Below, piece by piece: positions 28,586-38,202 of a stretch of DNA of 64,000 nt (the first letter of the stretch is position 1; every line of letters starts with the position of its first letter). The DNA is from an uncultured Alphaproteobacteria bacterium (GTDB lineage: Bacteria; Pseudomonadota; Alphaproteobacteria; UBA8366; JADFVY01): the NCBI GenBank assembly GCA_947259105.1, contig CAMYKU010000005.1, forward strand, positions 1 through 64,000. The letters run 5' to 3'. The position numbers and the translations under genes were made by a program. The notes below the pieces were generated by a model, which had not been told where the DNA came from, ran no database searches, and saw nothing but the letters and a program-made list of their open reading frames with translations.

Positions 28586-31140
28586 CTCTGTCCGCCGGCA
28601 CACGGCCGCCGTTCTTTCTGACCTGGCGGCTGGCGCGGCGCGAACTGCGCGGCGGCCTTCACAGCCGGTTTCGGGGATTCCGGATCTTCCTGTCATGCCT
28701 GGCGCTGGGCACGGCGGCGATCGCCGCGGTCGGGTCGGTCTCGTCCTCGATCGGGGCGGGGCTTCAAGGCGACGCGCGGCTGCTTCTTGGCGGCGACATC
28801 GAGCTGCGCATCCATCACCGTCCGGCGACACCGGAGCAGCGCGCGTGGCTGGCCTCGTCCGGGCGCCTTTCGGAGATCGTGGGGCTCCGCGCCATGGCCA
28901 GCCGGATCGACGGGACCGACCGCCGCCTGGTCGAGCTGAAGGCGGTCGACGACGCCTATCCGCTGGTCGGAGCCGTCGCGCTGCAGGGCGGCCAGTCGCT
29001 GGCGGATGCGCTGGCGCCGCGCGACGGCGCGCGCGGCCTGGTCGCGGTGGACTCGCTGCTGAACCGGCTGGACCTGGCGGTCGGCGACCGGGTGACGGTT
29101 GGCGATGCGACGTTCCGCGTCACCGGTGTGCTGGTCGGCGAGCCCGACCGCGCAACCCGCGGCATCCAGCTGGGGCCACGGGTGATCGTCTCCCGGGCGG
29201 CGCTCGATGCGACGCAGCTGCTGAAGCCGGGGGCACTGTCCGAGTATTATTACCGCGTTCTCCTGCCGGCGGGAACGCAGAGTGGAGACTTCCGAGCCCG
29301 CCTCGCCCAGGCGTTTCCCGACGCACCCTGGCGGGTGCGCGGACCGGCCGAGGCCGCCCCGGGCCTGACGCGCTTTATCGAGCGTCTTACACTGTTCCTG
29401 ACCCTGGTCGGGCTGTCGGCGCTGCTGATCGGCGGGATCGGTGTCGGCAACGCGGTGCATGCGTTCCTCACCCAGCGGCGGCCGACCATCGCCACGCTGA
29501 AATGCCTCGGCGCGCCGGCCGGGCTGGTGCTGCGCATGTACCTTGCGCAGATCGTGCTGCTGGCGGCACTGGGAATCGCGCTCGGCCTTGCGCTCGGCGC
29601 GTTGTCGCCACTGGCCGCCGCGCCGCTGGTTGCGGACTTGCTGCCGGTCGGCCTGAAAGCCGGGATTTATCCGCGGCCGCTTGCCCTGGCCGCGGTGTTC
29701 GGCCTGCTTACGACCCTGGTGTTTTCCCTCGGACCGCTGATGCTGGCGCGTGACGTGCCGGCGGCAGCACTGTTCCGGCAGGCCGTGGCCCCGGCGCGGC
29801 GACGGCTGCGGATCCGCCATGTTGCGGTCATGGGGACGCTCGTCCTGGGCCTTGCCACGCTGACCGTGCTGAGCGCCGCGAACAAACCGCTGGCGATCTG
29901 GTTCGTCGGCGGTGCGATGGCCACGTTCGCGGTCTTCCGGCTGGCCGGCTTCGGGGTGACACGACTGGCCGCCTGGTGGCCGCATCCGCGGCATCCGCAG
30001 ATCCGGCTGGCGCTCGCGAACCTGCACCGGCCGGGTGCGCCGACCAACAGCGTGGTGTTGTCGCTGGGCATGGGGATCACGGTCCTGGTTGCGATCATGA
30101 TGATCGAGCGGAACCTGGGCGAACGCATTGCGGAGGTCGTCGAGGAGCAGGCGCCCGCCTTTTTCTTCATCGACATCCAGCCGCAGCAGACCGACGATTT
30201 CGACGCCCTGGTCAAGTCGTTTCCCGGGGCCGGCGCGGTGCGGCAGGTACCGATGCTGCGCGGCCGCATCACCGCGATGGCCGGCGTGCCGGTATCGGAA
30301 ATCGCGCCGCCGCCGCACCACGCCTGGGTCACGCGCGGCGACCGGGGGCTGACCTGGGCGCGCACGCCGCCGGAAAGCGGCAGCCGCATCGTCGAGGGCG
30401 AATGGTGGCCTGCGGATTACGACGGACCGCCGCTCATCTCGTTCGACGCCGAAGCGGCGAAGGCCTACCGGCTCAAGATCGGCGACGAGGTCGCGTTCAA
30501 CATTCTGGGCCGGCAGTTCGTCGCGACGATCGCCAATCTGCGCCGTATCGACTGGGCCTCGCTCGGCATGAATTTCGTCGTGATCTTCTCGCCCGGGGCG
30601 CTGGAACGCGCACCGCAGGTCAGCATCGCCACCGTGCAGATCGACATCGACTCCGAGGACGCGCTGGAAGCGGCAGTCAATACGCAATTCCCGAATATAT
30701 CGGCGATCCGGGTGCGCGACGTGCTGGCGGACGTCAGCCGGATCATGGAATCGATCGACATCGCGATGAAGGTGGTCGCGGCGGTGGCGATCATTGCCGG
30801 CGTGCTGGTCCTGTCCGGCGCGGTCGCCGCAGGCCGGCGCCAGCGCATCTACGACGCCGTCGTGCTGAAGACCCTGGGTGCGACCCGGCGCAACGTACTG
30901 ACCGCCTATCTCATCGAGTTCACCCTGCTCGGCCTGGTGACCGCCGCCATCGCCGCCGCCGCGGGCAGCCTGGCCGCATGGGCCGTGACCACGGGCCTGA
31001 TGCATATCGACTGGGCCTTCACCCCTGGCGCGATGATCTGGACCACGCTGGTCTGCGTCGGCGCGACGCTGTTCTTCGGCGCCATCGGCGCCTGGCGCGC
31101 GCTCGGCAGGAAAGCCGCGCCGCTGCTGCGCAACGAGTGA
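28582..31140 (+). CDS. ABC transporter permease, FtsX/YbbP type
   Basis: 852 aa. It has one N-terminal TM, a periplasmic MacB_PCD-like domain (about 45-230), a first FtsX domain (about 265-400), additional TMs, a second periplasmic domain (about 495-690) and a second FtsX domain (about 720-850). This ten-TM double layout matches YbbP. With the overlapping ATPase it forms a complete complex of unresolved function, possibly lipid-related given the divergent TesA-like esterase. Confidence 0.9.
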   Translation: MTLSAGTRPPFFLTWRLARRELRGGLHSRFRGFRIFLSCLALGTAAIAAVGSVSSSIGAGLQGDARLLLGGDIELRIHHRPATPEQRAWLASSGRLSEIVGLRAMASRIDGTDRRLVELKAVDDAYPLVGAVALQGGQSLADALAPRDGARGLVAVDSLLNRLDLAVGDRVTVGDATFRVTGVLVGEPDRATRGIQLGPRVIVSRAALDATQLLKPGALSEYYYRVLLPAGTQSGDFRARLAQAFPDAPWRVRGPAEAAPGLTRFIERLTLFLTLVGLSALLIGGIGVGNAVHAFLTQRRPTIATLKCLGAPAGLVLRMYLAQIVLLAALGIALGLALGALSPLAAAPLVADLLPVGLKAGIYPRPLALAAVFGLLTTLVFSLGPLMLARDVPAAALFRQAVAPARRRLRIRHVAVMGTLVLGLATLTVLSAANKPLAIWFVGGAMATFAVFRLAGFGVTRLAAWWPHPRHPQIRLALANLHRPGAPTNSVVLSLGMGITVLVAIMMIERNLGERIAEVVEEQAPAFFFIDIQPQQTDDFDALVKSFPGAGAVRQVPMLRGRITAMAGVPVSEIAPPPHHAWVTRGDRGLTWARTPPESGSRIVEGEWWPADYDGPPLISFDAEAAKAYRLKIGDEVAFNILGRQFVATIANLRRIDWASLGMNFVVIFSPGALERAPQVSIATVQIDIDSEDALEAAVNTQFPNISAIRVRDVLADVSRIMESIDIAMKVVAAVAIIAGVLVLSGAVAAGRRQRIYDAVVLKTLGATRRNVLTAYLIEFTLLGLVTAAIAAAAGSLAAWAVTTGLMHIDWAFTPGAMIWTTLVCVGATLFFGAIGAWRALGRKAAPLLRNE

Positions 31141-31144
31141 GCCG

Positions 31145-31924
31145 TTAGCTGGTCAGTGACTCGGTGTGGCCGTCGACGGCAAGCGCCTGGCCGGAGATTT
31201 TCGCGCCGGCGGCGGAACACACGAACAGCGCCATGCCGGCAATGTCCCGCATGTCCACGAACGTGCGCATCGACGCCTGGGCGACGTAGGCTGCCCGCAC
31301 GTCCGCCGGGTCGAGCCCCCTTGCCGCCGCGTCCGCCGCGATGACCCGGTCCATCCGCGGGCCGGCGACGCTTCCCGGGCAGATCGCGTTGACGCGGATG
31401 CCGTACGGGCCGAGCTCCATGGCGAGTGTCTTGGTCAGGCCGATCAAGCCCCACTTGGCCGCGGCGTAGGGACTGCGGTTGGGGAAGCCGAACAGCCCGG
31501 CGGTCGACGAGATGTTGACGATCGAACCGCCGCCGGCTCCTTTCAGCAGGGGAATCGCACGCCGGGCGCAGTGGAACGCCCCGTCCAGGTCGACGGCGAT
31601 GGTGCGGCGCCAGTCCTCGGGCGCGATCTCCTCGGCCGGCGCCGTGGGACCGGCGATCCCGGCGTTGTTGACCAGGATGTCGAGCCCGCCGAGCGAGTCC
31701 CGCGCCGCGTCGAACAGGCGGTCAACCGCGTCGGCATCGGCAACGTCGGCGAGCGTCCCGCCGAGGCCCGGCAGCGAATCTTTCGCCGCCGAAAGCCTCG
31801 CTTCGTCCGAATCGCAGATATGGACGCGGGCGCCCGCTGCCATGAAGGTCTCCACGATCGCCCGGCCGATGCCGCCGGCCCCGGCGGTCACCACCGCGCG
31901 CTGGCCCTCAAGCCCAGTTTCCAA
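31145..31924 (-). CDS. SDR family oxidoreductase
   Basis: 259 aa. The NAD(P)-binding TAGAGGIGR motif, NNAG, the catalytic Ser in NISSTAG and YxxxK in YAAAKWG mark a classical short-chain dehydrogenase. Asp residues after beta-2 (HICDSD) suggest NAD(H) preference. The start is a TTG with AAGGAG six nt upstream. The closest functional types are 3-oxoacyl or hydroxyacid/polyol dehydrogenases; the substrate is unknown. It converges on the ybbP-like gene with a 4-nt gap. Confidence 0.88.
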   Translation of the reverse strand: METGLEGQRAVVTAGAGGIGRAIVETFMAAGARVHICDSDEARLSAAKDSLPGLGGTLADVADADAVDRLFDAARDSLGGLDILVNNAGIAGPTAPAEEIAPEDWRRTIAVDLDGAFHCARRAIPLLKGAGGGSIVNISSTAGLFGFPNRSPYAAAKWGLIGLTKTLAMELGPYGIRVNAICPGSVAGPRMDRVIAADAAARGLDPADVRAAYVAQASMRTFVDMRDIAGMALFVCSAAGAKISGQALAVDGHTESLTS

Positions 31925-32060
31925 ACCGTTCTCCTTCTTGAAACGCGTCGAAAATGCCGTAAATCGGCACCGGTTGTTGTTGATTCATTAACGTGATATG
32001 CCAATATTAGATCAGTCGTAACAACTGCTTTTCCGTAGTTGGCATAGAGAGAGAGGAAAA

Positions 32061-32777
32061 ATGGCACTCGATCCGCGCACACAGGTTGTGACACCGGTCG
32101 GAGCACGGGCAGGCGAAATCGACGAGGGCCTGCGTTCGCACATGCTTCGCGTGTACAACTACATGTCGCTGGGCCTCGCGGTCACGGGGCTTGTCGCCTA
32201 CTTTACGTCCCAGTCAACGACCATGCTTAACGCGATTTATGGCACGCCCCTGCAGTGGGTGGTGATGCTGGCGCCGCTGGGCATGGTGTTCTTCATGAGT
32301 TTCCGCATCAACAAGATCAGCGCCGCCGGCGCGCAGCTTGCGTTCTGGATCTTCAGCGGGCTGATGGGGCTGTCGCTGGCATATATCTTCCTGGTGTATA
32401 CCGGCGCGTCGATTACCCGCGTGTTCCTGATCACGACGGCGACCTTCGCGGGGATGAGCCTGTACGGCTACACCACGAAGCGCGACCTTACGGGCATCGG
32501 CTCTTTCCTGATCATGGGGCTGATCGGTCTGATTGTCGCCATGGTCGTCAACATCTTCCTGCAGAGCGCCGCTTTCGATTGGGCATTGTCCGTCGTCGGC
32601 GTGCTGATTTTCGTCGGCCTGACCGCTTACGATACGCAGAAGATTCGCAGGATGTACTACGAGGCAGATGGCCAGGACGTCATCACTAAAAAGGCGATCA
32701 TGGGCGCGCTGACGCTCTATCTGGACTTCATCAACCTGTTCCTGTTCATGCTGCGGCTGTTCGGCAACCGCAACTGA
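32061..32777 (+). CDS. Bax inhibitor-1 (BI-1/YccA) family membrane protein
   Basis: 238 aa with seven predicted TM helices and the family signatures TRVFLITTATFAGMSLYGYTT-like block (about 115-135) and the C-terminal D..NLFLFMLRLFG. Bacterial members include YccA, an inhibitor of FtsH, and YetJ, a pH-sensitive calcium channel. GAGAGAGGAAAA precedes the ATG. A strong terminator follows 30 nt after the stop. Confidence 0.92.
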   Translation: MALDPRTQVVTPVGARAGEIDEGLRSHMLRVYNYMSLGLAVTGLVAYFTSQSTTMLNAIYGTPLQWVVMLAPLGMVFFMSFRINKISAAGAQLAFWIFSGLMGLSLAYIFLVYTGASITRVFLITTATFAGMSLYGYTTKRDLTGIGSFLIMGLIGLIVAMVVNIFLQSAAFDWALSVVGVLIFVGLTAYDTQKIRRMYYEADGQDVITKKAIMGALTLYLDFINLFLFMLRLFGNRN

Positions 32778-32806
32778 CCGGCAACGCCGTACAGGCGTTC
32801 GAATCC

Positions 32807-32836
32807 AAACCGCCCGAAGGAAACTTCGGGCGGTTT
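32807..32836. terminator. Rho-independent terminator after the BI-1 gene
   Basis: A perfect 13-bp stem (AAACCGCCCGAAG/CTTCGGGCGGTTT) with loop GAAA, followed by CTTCTT. The A-rich and T-rich ends make it usable in both directions, so it may also end the convergent small gene at 32872. Confidence 0.9.
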
Positions 32837-32871
32837 CTTCTTGTGCCGCAAGGTACGCGGGCGCCGTCGGT

Positions 32872-33072
32872 TCAGACTTCGAAGTCGTTACAGGCGTCTA
32901 TGTAGCTCTGGATTTTGGCTTTCCATTCAGGCGTGGAGAGATCCTCGCCCTGCCCGCACATCGAACAGACATACTCGGCATTGTCGACCAGCCAGGAGAC
33001 CGGCTTTTTCACCTTGTGGCCGCACTGGCCACAAACGATCTCCGCTTCGACCTGATCCATCAACTTATCCAT
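32872..33072 (-). CDS. Small zinc-ribbon protein, function unknown
   Basis: 66 aa from ATG 33072 (GAGGAGGGG lies upstream); an ATG at 33102 would add 10 residues but lacks a ribosome site. Two CxxC knuckles, CGQCG and CSMCG, 20 residues apart with VKKPVSWL between them, indicate a small zinc ribbon. No catalytic domain is attached. Its closeness to the SDR gene upstream on the same strand (48 nt) suggests co-transcription. Function unknown. Confidence 0.75.
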   Translation of the reverse strand: MDKLMDQVEAEIVCGQCGHKVKKPVSWLVDNAEYVCSMCGQGEDLSTPEWKAKIQSYIDACNDFEV

Positions 33073-33120
33073 CGGGTGAGTTTGCCCCTCCTCAGCCTGC
33101 ATGTAAAGTTAATGGTCGCT

Positions 33121-33867
33121 TCAAATGCAGCGGCCGCCGTCGACCTCAAGGCATACGCCGGTCAGGAACTGCGCCTCGTCGGAGCACAGGAACAGCGCCG
33201 AATCCGCGACGTCCCGCGGGGTGCTGAAACGGCCAAGCGGGATCGTGGAGACGAACTCCCGGCGGCGCTCCGGCGTATCCGCACCCATGAAAAGGTGCAG
33301 CATGCCCGTCTCGCCCGCCACCGGATTGAGCGCGCAGACGCGAATTGAATCGGGCGCAAGCTCCACCGCCATCGATTTGGTGATCGTGATCACGGCGCCC
33401 TTCGAACCGTTATACCAGACCAGACCGGGACGCGGGCGCACGCCGGCCGTCGATGCGATGTTCAGGATCACCCCGCCGCCGCGTTCACGAAACACAGGAA
33501 CGGCGCTCTTCGCCCCAAAATAAAGCGATTTCACATTCACCGCGTGGATACGGTCGATTTCCTCTTCCGTCACATCCAGCATCGGGCCGTTGCGATGTGT
33601 GAAGCCGGCATTGTTGACGAGAATGTCGAGCCCGCCAAAGGAGTCCAGCGCCGCCGCAACCATGCCGGCCATTTCGTCGCCACGGCTTACGTCCGTGTGA
33701 ACGAACCGGCCCGCTGCGCCCAACGAGTCGGCGACGGCCTGGCCGTTTGAATCGTCGATATCGGCGACGATCACCTTCGCACCTTCATCGACGAACCTGC
33801 GGGCGATGCCCTCGCCGAATCCGGACCCGGCGCCCGTTACGGCTGCAACCTTTCCGTTAAGACGCAC
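33121..33867 (-). CDS. SDR family oxidoreductase (glucose 1-dehydrogenase-like)
   Basis: 248 aa. TGAGSGFGEGIA, NNAG, NIASTAG (catalytic Ser) and YNGSKG (Tyr-x3-Lys) are all present, and VIVADIDD after beta-2 suggests NAD(H). The GTG start has a GGGGGG tract 7 nt upstream. This subgroup includes dehydrogenases for sugars, cyclic alcohols and 3-hydroxyacids; the substrate is not predictable. It is only distantly similar to the SDR at 31145. Confidence 0.88.
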   Translation of the reverse strand: MRLNGKVAAVTGAGSGFGEGIARRFVDEGAKVIVADIDDSNGQAVADSLGAAGRFVHTDVSRGDEMAGMVAAALDSFGGLDILVNNAGFTHRNGPMLDVTEEEIDRIHAVNVKSLYFGAKSAVPVFRERGGGVILNIASTAGVRPRPGLVWYNGSKGAVITITKSMAVELAPDSIRVCALNPVAGETGMLHLFMGADTPERRREFVSTIPLGRFSTPRDVADSALFLCSDEAQFLTGVCLEVDGGRCI

Positions 33868-33947
33868 TGTCGCACCCCCCTATGAATTGAGTCGCATTCA
33901 AGATAATTTCCTCCTCCCCGGTTGGAAAACAAGTCGCCGCAACGTAT

Positions 33948-33953
33948 TATAAT
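33948..33953 (+). promoter_or_regulatory. Possible -10 element upstream of the sigma-54 regulator gene
   Basis: A perfect TATAAT lies in the AT-richer part of the 256-bp intergenic region 33868-34123, but no -35 box stands at standard spacing (TTGGAA is 20 nt upstream). The region is otherwise featureless. Confidence 0.3.
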
Positions 33954-34123
33954 CGCATATTGCATTCGCCGGGACACGCTGCCGAACAAAAAGGCCTGAA
34001 CACGCACCACCTGTATCTGGTATCTTCGCGATGGGATTTATACAGTTATGGCAGTGGGATTTTTTGGGCCGTTGTTCGTATTCCTGGCGTGGCGGTTCGA
34101 GTTCGGGAAGTAAAGGTTAAAGG

Positions 34124-35551
34124 ATGAGTAGCGGTACCATATTACTGGTCGAAGACACGCCCTCGCTGGCGCGCCTGTACCAACAGTACCTCGACGGCGA
34201 AGACGCGGACGTGATTGCGGTTGGCACCGGGAAGGAGGCGCTGAAAGCGTTGAGCGGGGAAGCGCCGTCGGTGGTGCTGCTCGACCTCAGGCTGCCGGAC
34301 ATGGACGGGCTGGACATCCTGAAGGAAATGCAGGCGCGCGAGTTGCCGAGCGAAGTGGTGGTGATTACGGCGCACGGCTCGATCAACGTCGCGGTCGAGG
34401 CCATGCGTGCGGGCGCATACGATTTCCTGGTCAAGCCGTTCAACGCGGAACGGCTGCTCGTTACCGTGCGCAACGCCCTGAAACACGGGTCGCTGTCGGC
34501 GATCGTCAAGAAAATCACCGATGTCTCGCGCGACAGCTATTTCGGGTTCATCGGCTCGTCGCTGGCGATGCAGGCGGTGTACCGCACCGTCGATGCCGCG
34601 GCGACATCGAAAGCGACGGTGTTCATCACCGGCGAATCGGGCACCGGCAAGGAAGTGGCGGCCGAGGCAATTCACAGGCAGAGCCCCCGCAAGAACGGGC
34701 CCTTCGTTGCGATCAATTGCGGCGCAATCCCCAAGGATTTGATGGAATCAGAGATCTTCGGCCATGTGAAAGGCGCCTTTACCGGCGCGCATGTGGAACG
34801 CGACGGCGCGGCGTCCCGGGCCTCCGGCGGCACTCTGTTTCTGGATGAAATCTGCGAGATGGACCTGGCCCTGCAGACCAAATTGCTGCGATTCATCCAG
34901 ACCGGCACCTTCCAGAAGGTCGGCGGCTCGAAGACCGAGAAGGTCGATGTGCGTTTCGTCTGCGCCACCAACCGGGACCCGCTGGCCGAGGTCGAGGCCG
35001 GGAATTTCCGTGAGGATCTGTATTACCGGCTGCATGTCATCCCGCTGCACCTTCCGGCACTGCACGACCGCAACGGCGACGTTATCGAGATCGCGCGGCA
35101 TTTCCTCGCTGCGTACGCAGCGGAGGAAGGCAAGCTGTTCGCCAGCTTCAGCCCGGAGGCGGAGCAGATCATCGGGCAATTCAGTTGGCCGGGCAACATC
35201 CGGCAGGTCCAGAACGTTATCCGGAACGTCGTGGTGCTGAACGACGGCGACGTCGTCACGGCCGATATGCTGCCGCCGCCGTTGAACCAGCCGGCATCGG
35301 CCGCCAAGCCCGGGTCGACTGCCGAGCGGCAACCCGAACAGCCCGAGGACGCGGAAAGGGGCGCCGGCACAGCCGTGGCCGGCGGCGACGGCGACATCGT
35401 ACCGTTGTGGAAGGTGGAGAAGGATGTGATCGAGCGCGCCATCGAGAGCTGTGACGGAAATATCCCGAAAGCGGCGGCCAAGCTGGGGATTTCGCCTTCG
35501 ACCATTTACCGCAAAAAGTTGAGCTGGGACGCCGAGGACGTCGGGTCTTAA
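34124..35551 (+). CDS. Sigma-54-dependent response regulator (NtrC family, LuxO-like)
   Basis: 475 aa. A receiver domain (about 5-120) with phospho-acceptor Asp54 (VLLDLRLPDMDG) is followed by an AAA+ domain (about 140-370) with Walker A GESGTGKE and the sigma-54 contact loop GAFTGA, then a Fis-type HTH at the C-terminus (about 430-470, AAAKLGISPSTIYRK). It activates sigma-54 promoters when phosphorylated. It converges on a REC-HPt protein whose HPt resembles LuxU, mirroring the LuxU-LuxO phosphorelay pair of vibrios. No ordinary sensor kinase is adjacent. Confidence 0.9.
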   Translation: MSSGTILLVEDTPSLARLYQQYLDGEDADVIAVGTGKEALKALSGEAPSVVLLDLRLPDMDGLDILKEMQARELPSEVVVITAHGSINVAVEAMRAGAYDFLVKPFNAERLLVTVRNALKHGSLSAIVKKITDVSRDSYFGFIGSSLAMQAVYRTVDAAATSKATVFITGESGTGKEVAAEAIHRQSPRKNGPFVAINCGAIPKDLMESEIFGHVKGAFTGAHVERDGAASRASGGTLFLDEICEMDLALQTKLLRFIQTGTFQKVGGSKTEKVDVRFVCATNRDPLAEVEAGNFREDLYYRLHVIPLHLPALHDRNGDVIEIARHFLAAYAAEEGKLFASFSPEAEQIIGQFSWPGNIRQVQNVIRNVVVLNDGDVVTADMLPPPLNQPASAAKPGSTAERQPEQPEDAERGAGTAVAGGDGDIVPLWKVEKDVIERAIESCDGNIPKAAAKLGISPSTIYRKKLSWDAEDVGS

Positions 35552-35562
35552 CGGATGACGCT

Positions 35563-37401
35563 CTACTCCGGCGGCGGGTAACCGGCGCGAGCGAATTCGC
35601 GCCAACTCTCTGCCACCAGGCCGGGCATCCCGTTCAGGAGGTCGGACGCCAGGCTCGCATCGTTCCCGGTCGCTGCCGCTTCAAGCCGTTCCACCAGCAT
35701 TTGCAGACGCAGCGCACCGAATGTCCCGGAACTGCTCTTCATCGCATGCGCTTCGGCAGCGATCGAATCCAGGTCCCCGGCTTGCATGGCCGCCTGCATG
35801 CGCAGCAGGCGCTCGTCGGTCTCGGTCATGAACGATGCGATCAACTCGCGTACCAGTACCGGACCCGCGTCGTCTCGCAACTGTTCCAGGGTCGCGTTGT
35901 CGGCCAGGGTGGCATCGGCCGCACCGGCCTCGGTGCCTTCCGGCACGCTGTCGCCGTCATCGGCGCCGTCGGCACCGGGCGGACCGACCAGGCGGTGCAA
36001 CACCGAAGACAGAACGCGCCGATCGACGGGCTTGGAGACGTGATCATCCATTCCTGACTCGAGGCAAAGCTGCCGATCTTCGGGATTGACGTGCGCCGTC
36101 ATGGCCACGATGGGGACCGAACGGCCGGGTTCGGCAAGGCTCCGTATCTTCGCGGTTGCTTCGAAGCCATCCATCCCGGGCATCCTGATATCCATCAGTA
36201 CCAGCCCGTACGTTCCTTCCCGCACAGCGTCGACGGCCTGTTGCCCATTCTCCACCGCATCGCATTCATACCCCATCTTCTTGAGGATCGTGACCCCGAG
36301 CAGCCGATTGGTCTGACTGTCATCCACCAGCAATATGCGTTGACTTCGCGCATCGGACGGATCGATCACGCGCGCCGACGTGGCGGGCGCCGCGACCGCC
36401 GTCACTTCCGCTGGCACCGCGTCGAAGACGCCGACGCCGCAGTAACCCAGAAACACGCCGTCGTCGCCGATCCGGGGCACGCCACTCAGGCGCACGCCAC
36501 GAGTCCGTTCGCCGTCCTGCAGAATCAGGCCGACCTGGTTCAGCCTGCGATGCTCTTGCATGTCCTCGATGCATTTCGACAGGGCGGAGTCATCGGCGGC
36601 CGCGGCCGGCAACCCCAATTCCGCAAGACCACGGCCAATCATCCAGCGAAGCTCATCGCGGTTCAACTCGCTGCGGACAGGAATGGCGCGCGAAATTCGG
36701 TGCAGCACATCTGTTTCCCAAATCCACGCGCCGGCGGCGGAGATGGTCAGGCGCAGTTTTTCCCGTTCGGCACGCGCTTCCGACGTGCGTGTGCGCTCCT
36801 CAGTTATATCGCTGACGCTAACGAGGACCCCGCCGCCATCCAGCCTCGACTCGTCGAACCGCACCCACGTTCCGCCGTCAAGTTGTCGCTCGCCGGCAAG
36901 ACTGGCTCCGGGGCCGCCGGGCGCCCGCCTGCCCGAGATCCGAAGCACGGTGTCGCCGTACAAGCTGCCAACCAATGCGAGTCCCTCCATGTCCGCAAAT
37001 AGCCTGCGCCACGGCTTGTTGCAGAACACGAGCCGCCCGTCGGTGTCATACACGGCAAATCCCGTCGGAACCGTATCCAAGATGCCGCCCCAGCTCGCGG
37101 CCGGCGGGCCCAAGCCGTCGCTATCGGAGTGATCGCGCCTGGAAGGGCGTACTGCCACAAATGCAAGTCCGGCGCCGGCCAGTACCGTCGCACCGAGCCA
37201 GGGTGCCAGCACAAGCACGGACTCGCCGTCGGCCGCCATACCGGCGAGCCGGGCGACAAGCCCCGCCAGCGATGCAAGAAACAAAACCGCCAAACCGGTG
37301 AATGCTAGAACTCGCGATCTCAAACCCGAAACTTCCTCCGGCTGCTCAAAGGGCCCATGGCAGAGCCCGCCGCGTGAATGCTCTCCCCCAATTCGGGCCA
37401 C
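35563..37401 (-). CDS. Membrane PAS-PAS-REC-HPt phosphorelay protein without a kinase domain
   Basis: 612 aa. Two TM helices (about 31-52 and 62-84) precede a PAS domain (about 104-200), a second PAS-like segment (about 211-330, AGAWIWETD), a receiver domain (about 355-470, Asp404 in LVLMDIRMPGMDG) and a C-terminal HPt (about 505-600, His552 in AEAHAMKSSSGTFG). No HisKA His-box and no HATPase N/G boxes are found, so it cannot autophosphorylate and must receive phosphate from another kinase. The HPt would then pass it on, most simply to the LuxO-like regulator 11 nt away and convergent. The start is a GTG and uncertain. Confidence 0.87.
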   Translation of the reverse strand: MARIGGEHSRGGLCHGPFEQPEEVSGLRSRVLAFTGLAVLFLASLAGLVARLAGMAADGESVLVLAPWLGATVLAGAGLAFVAVRPSRRDHSDSDGLGPPAASWGGILDTVPTGFAVYDTDGRLVFCNKPWRRLFADMEGLALVGSLYGDTVLRISGRRAPGGPGASLAGERQLDGGTWVRFDESRLDGGGVLVSVSDITEERTRTSEARAEREKLRLTISAAGAWIWETDVLHRISRAIPVRSELNRDELRWMIGRGLAELGLPAAAADDSALSKCIEDMQEHRRLNQVGLILQDGERTRGVRLSGVPRIGDDGVFLGYCGVGVFDAVPAEVTAVAAPATSARVIDPSDARSQRILLVDDSQTNRLLGVTILKKMGYECDAVENGQQAVDAVREGTYGLVLMDIRMPGMDGFEATAKIRSLAEPGRSVPIVAMTAHVNPEDRQLCLESGMDDHVSKPVDRRVLSSVLHRLVGPPGADGADDGDSVPEGTEAGAADATLADNATLEQLRDDAGPVLVRELIASFMTETDERLLRMQAAMQAGDLDSIAAEAHAMKSSSGTFGALRLQMLVERLEAAATGNDASLASDLLNGMPGLVAESWREFARAGYPPPE

Positions 37402-37458
37402 GCGTCAAGGAAAGACAGACCGCTTGCCAGCTTTCGTCACGCGATGCATTAGTGACGG

Positions 37459-38184
37459 ATGATCCTGATTTTCACGGATTTCGGGCTTTCGGGACCCTAC
37501 GCGGGCCAGATGCGGACGGCTGTGCTGGCGCAAGATCCCGATGCCGCGATCGTCGACCTGATGCATGACGCGCCGCGCGGCAACCCGCGGGCCGCCGCCT
37601 ACCTGCTGGCCGCGCTGGCCGAGCGAATGCCGGCGGAGTGCGTATGCGTTGCCGTCGTCGACCCAGGCGTCGGCGGCGACCGGCCACCGCTTGTCGTTCA
37701 GGCCGGCACCCGCTATTTCGTCGGGCCCGGCAACGGGTTGCTGGACGTCTTGGGCCGTCGCGCGGAAGACGCGCGGGTCTGGCGTATCGACTGGCGGCCC
37801 GAGTCCATGTCGGATACGTTTCATGGCCGCGACCTGTTCGCCCCGGTCGCCGCAATGCTGGCGACGGGCGTGTTTCCGCAAGCTACCGAAATCGGGTGGG
37901 ACAGCCCGGGCGCAGGCTGGCCCGACGACCTGCCGGAGGCAATCTATACCGATGGATTCGGGAACGTCATGAGCGGCCTGCGGGCGTCTCGCATGGCTAA
38001 CGGCGTACGGATCGCCGCCGCGGGGCATCTCTTGCGCCGCGCCCGCACGTTTTCCGATGTCGCGGCGGGCGAGGCGTTCTGGTACGAAAATTCCATCGGG
38101 CTTGTGGAAATCGCCGTCAATCGGGGCAGCGCGGCCGATATTCTGGATTTGAAGCCCGGCGATCCCGTATATCCCGCGCCCTGA
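37459..38184 (+). CDS. SAM hydrolase (S-adenosyl-L-methionine hydroxide adenosyltransferase family)
   Basis: 241 aa. Family landmarks: TDFGLSGPYAGQM at the N-terminus, VVDPGVGGDR, FVGPGNGLL, and DTFHGRDLFAPVAA. These enzymes cleave SAM to adenosine and methionine with water as nucleophile (the fluorinase/chlorinase fold). Halogenase members have insertions and extra residues that I do not see, so hydrolase is the safer call. The gene begins 57 nt from the divergent HPt protein gene. Confidence 0.88.
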   Translation: MILIFTDFGLSGPYAGQMRTAVLAQDPDAAIVDLMHDAPRGNPRAAAYLLAALAERMPAECVCVAVVDPGVGGDRPPLVVQAGTRYFVGPGNGLLDVLGRRAEDARVWRIDWRPESMSDTFHGRDLFAPVAAMLATGVFPQATEIGWDSPGAGWPDDLPEAIYTDGFGNVMSGLRASRMANGVRIAAAGHLLRRARTFSDVAAGEAFWYENSIGLVEIAVNRGSAADILDLKPGDPVYPAP

Positions 38185-38202
38185 CCGAAGGAGGCCTGCG
38201 AC

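Noticed and set aside
28693-31005. Long open frame (about 770 codons) on the minus strand across the ABC permease
   Set aside because: It is the mirror of a GC-rich coding frame. The plus-strand permease has clear FtsX domains and a coupled start; the reverse translation is Arg/Gln-rich with no domain.
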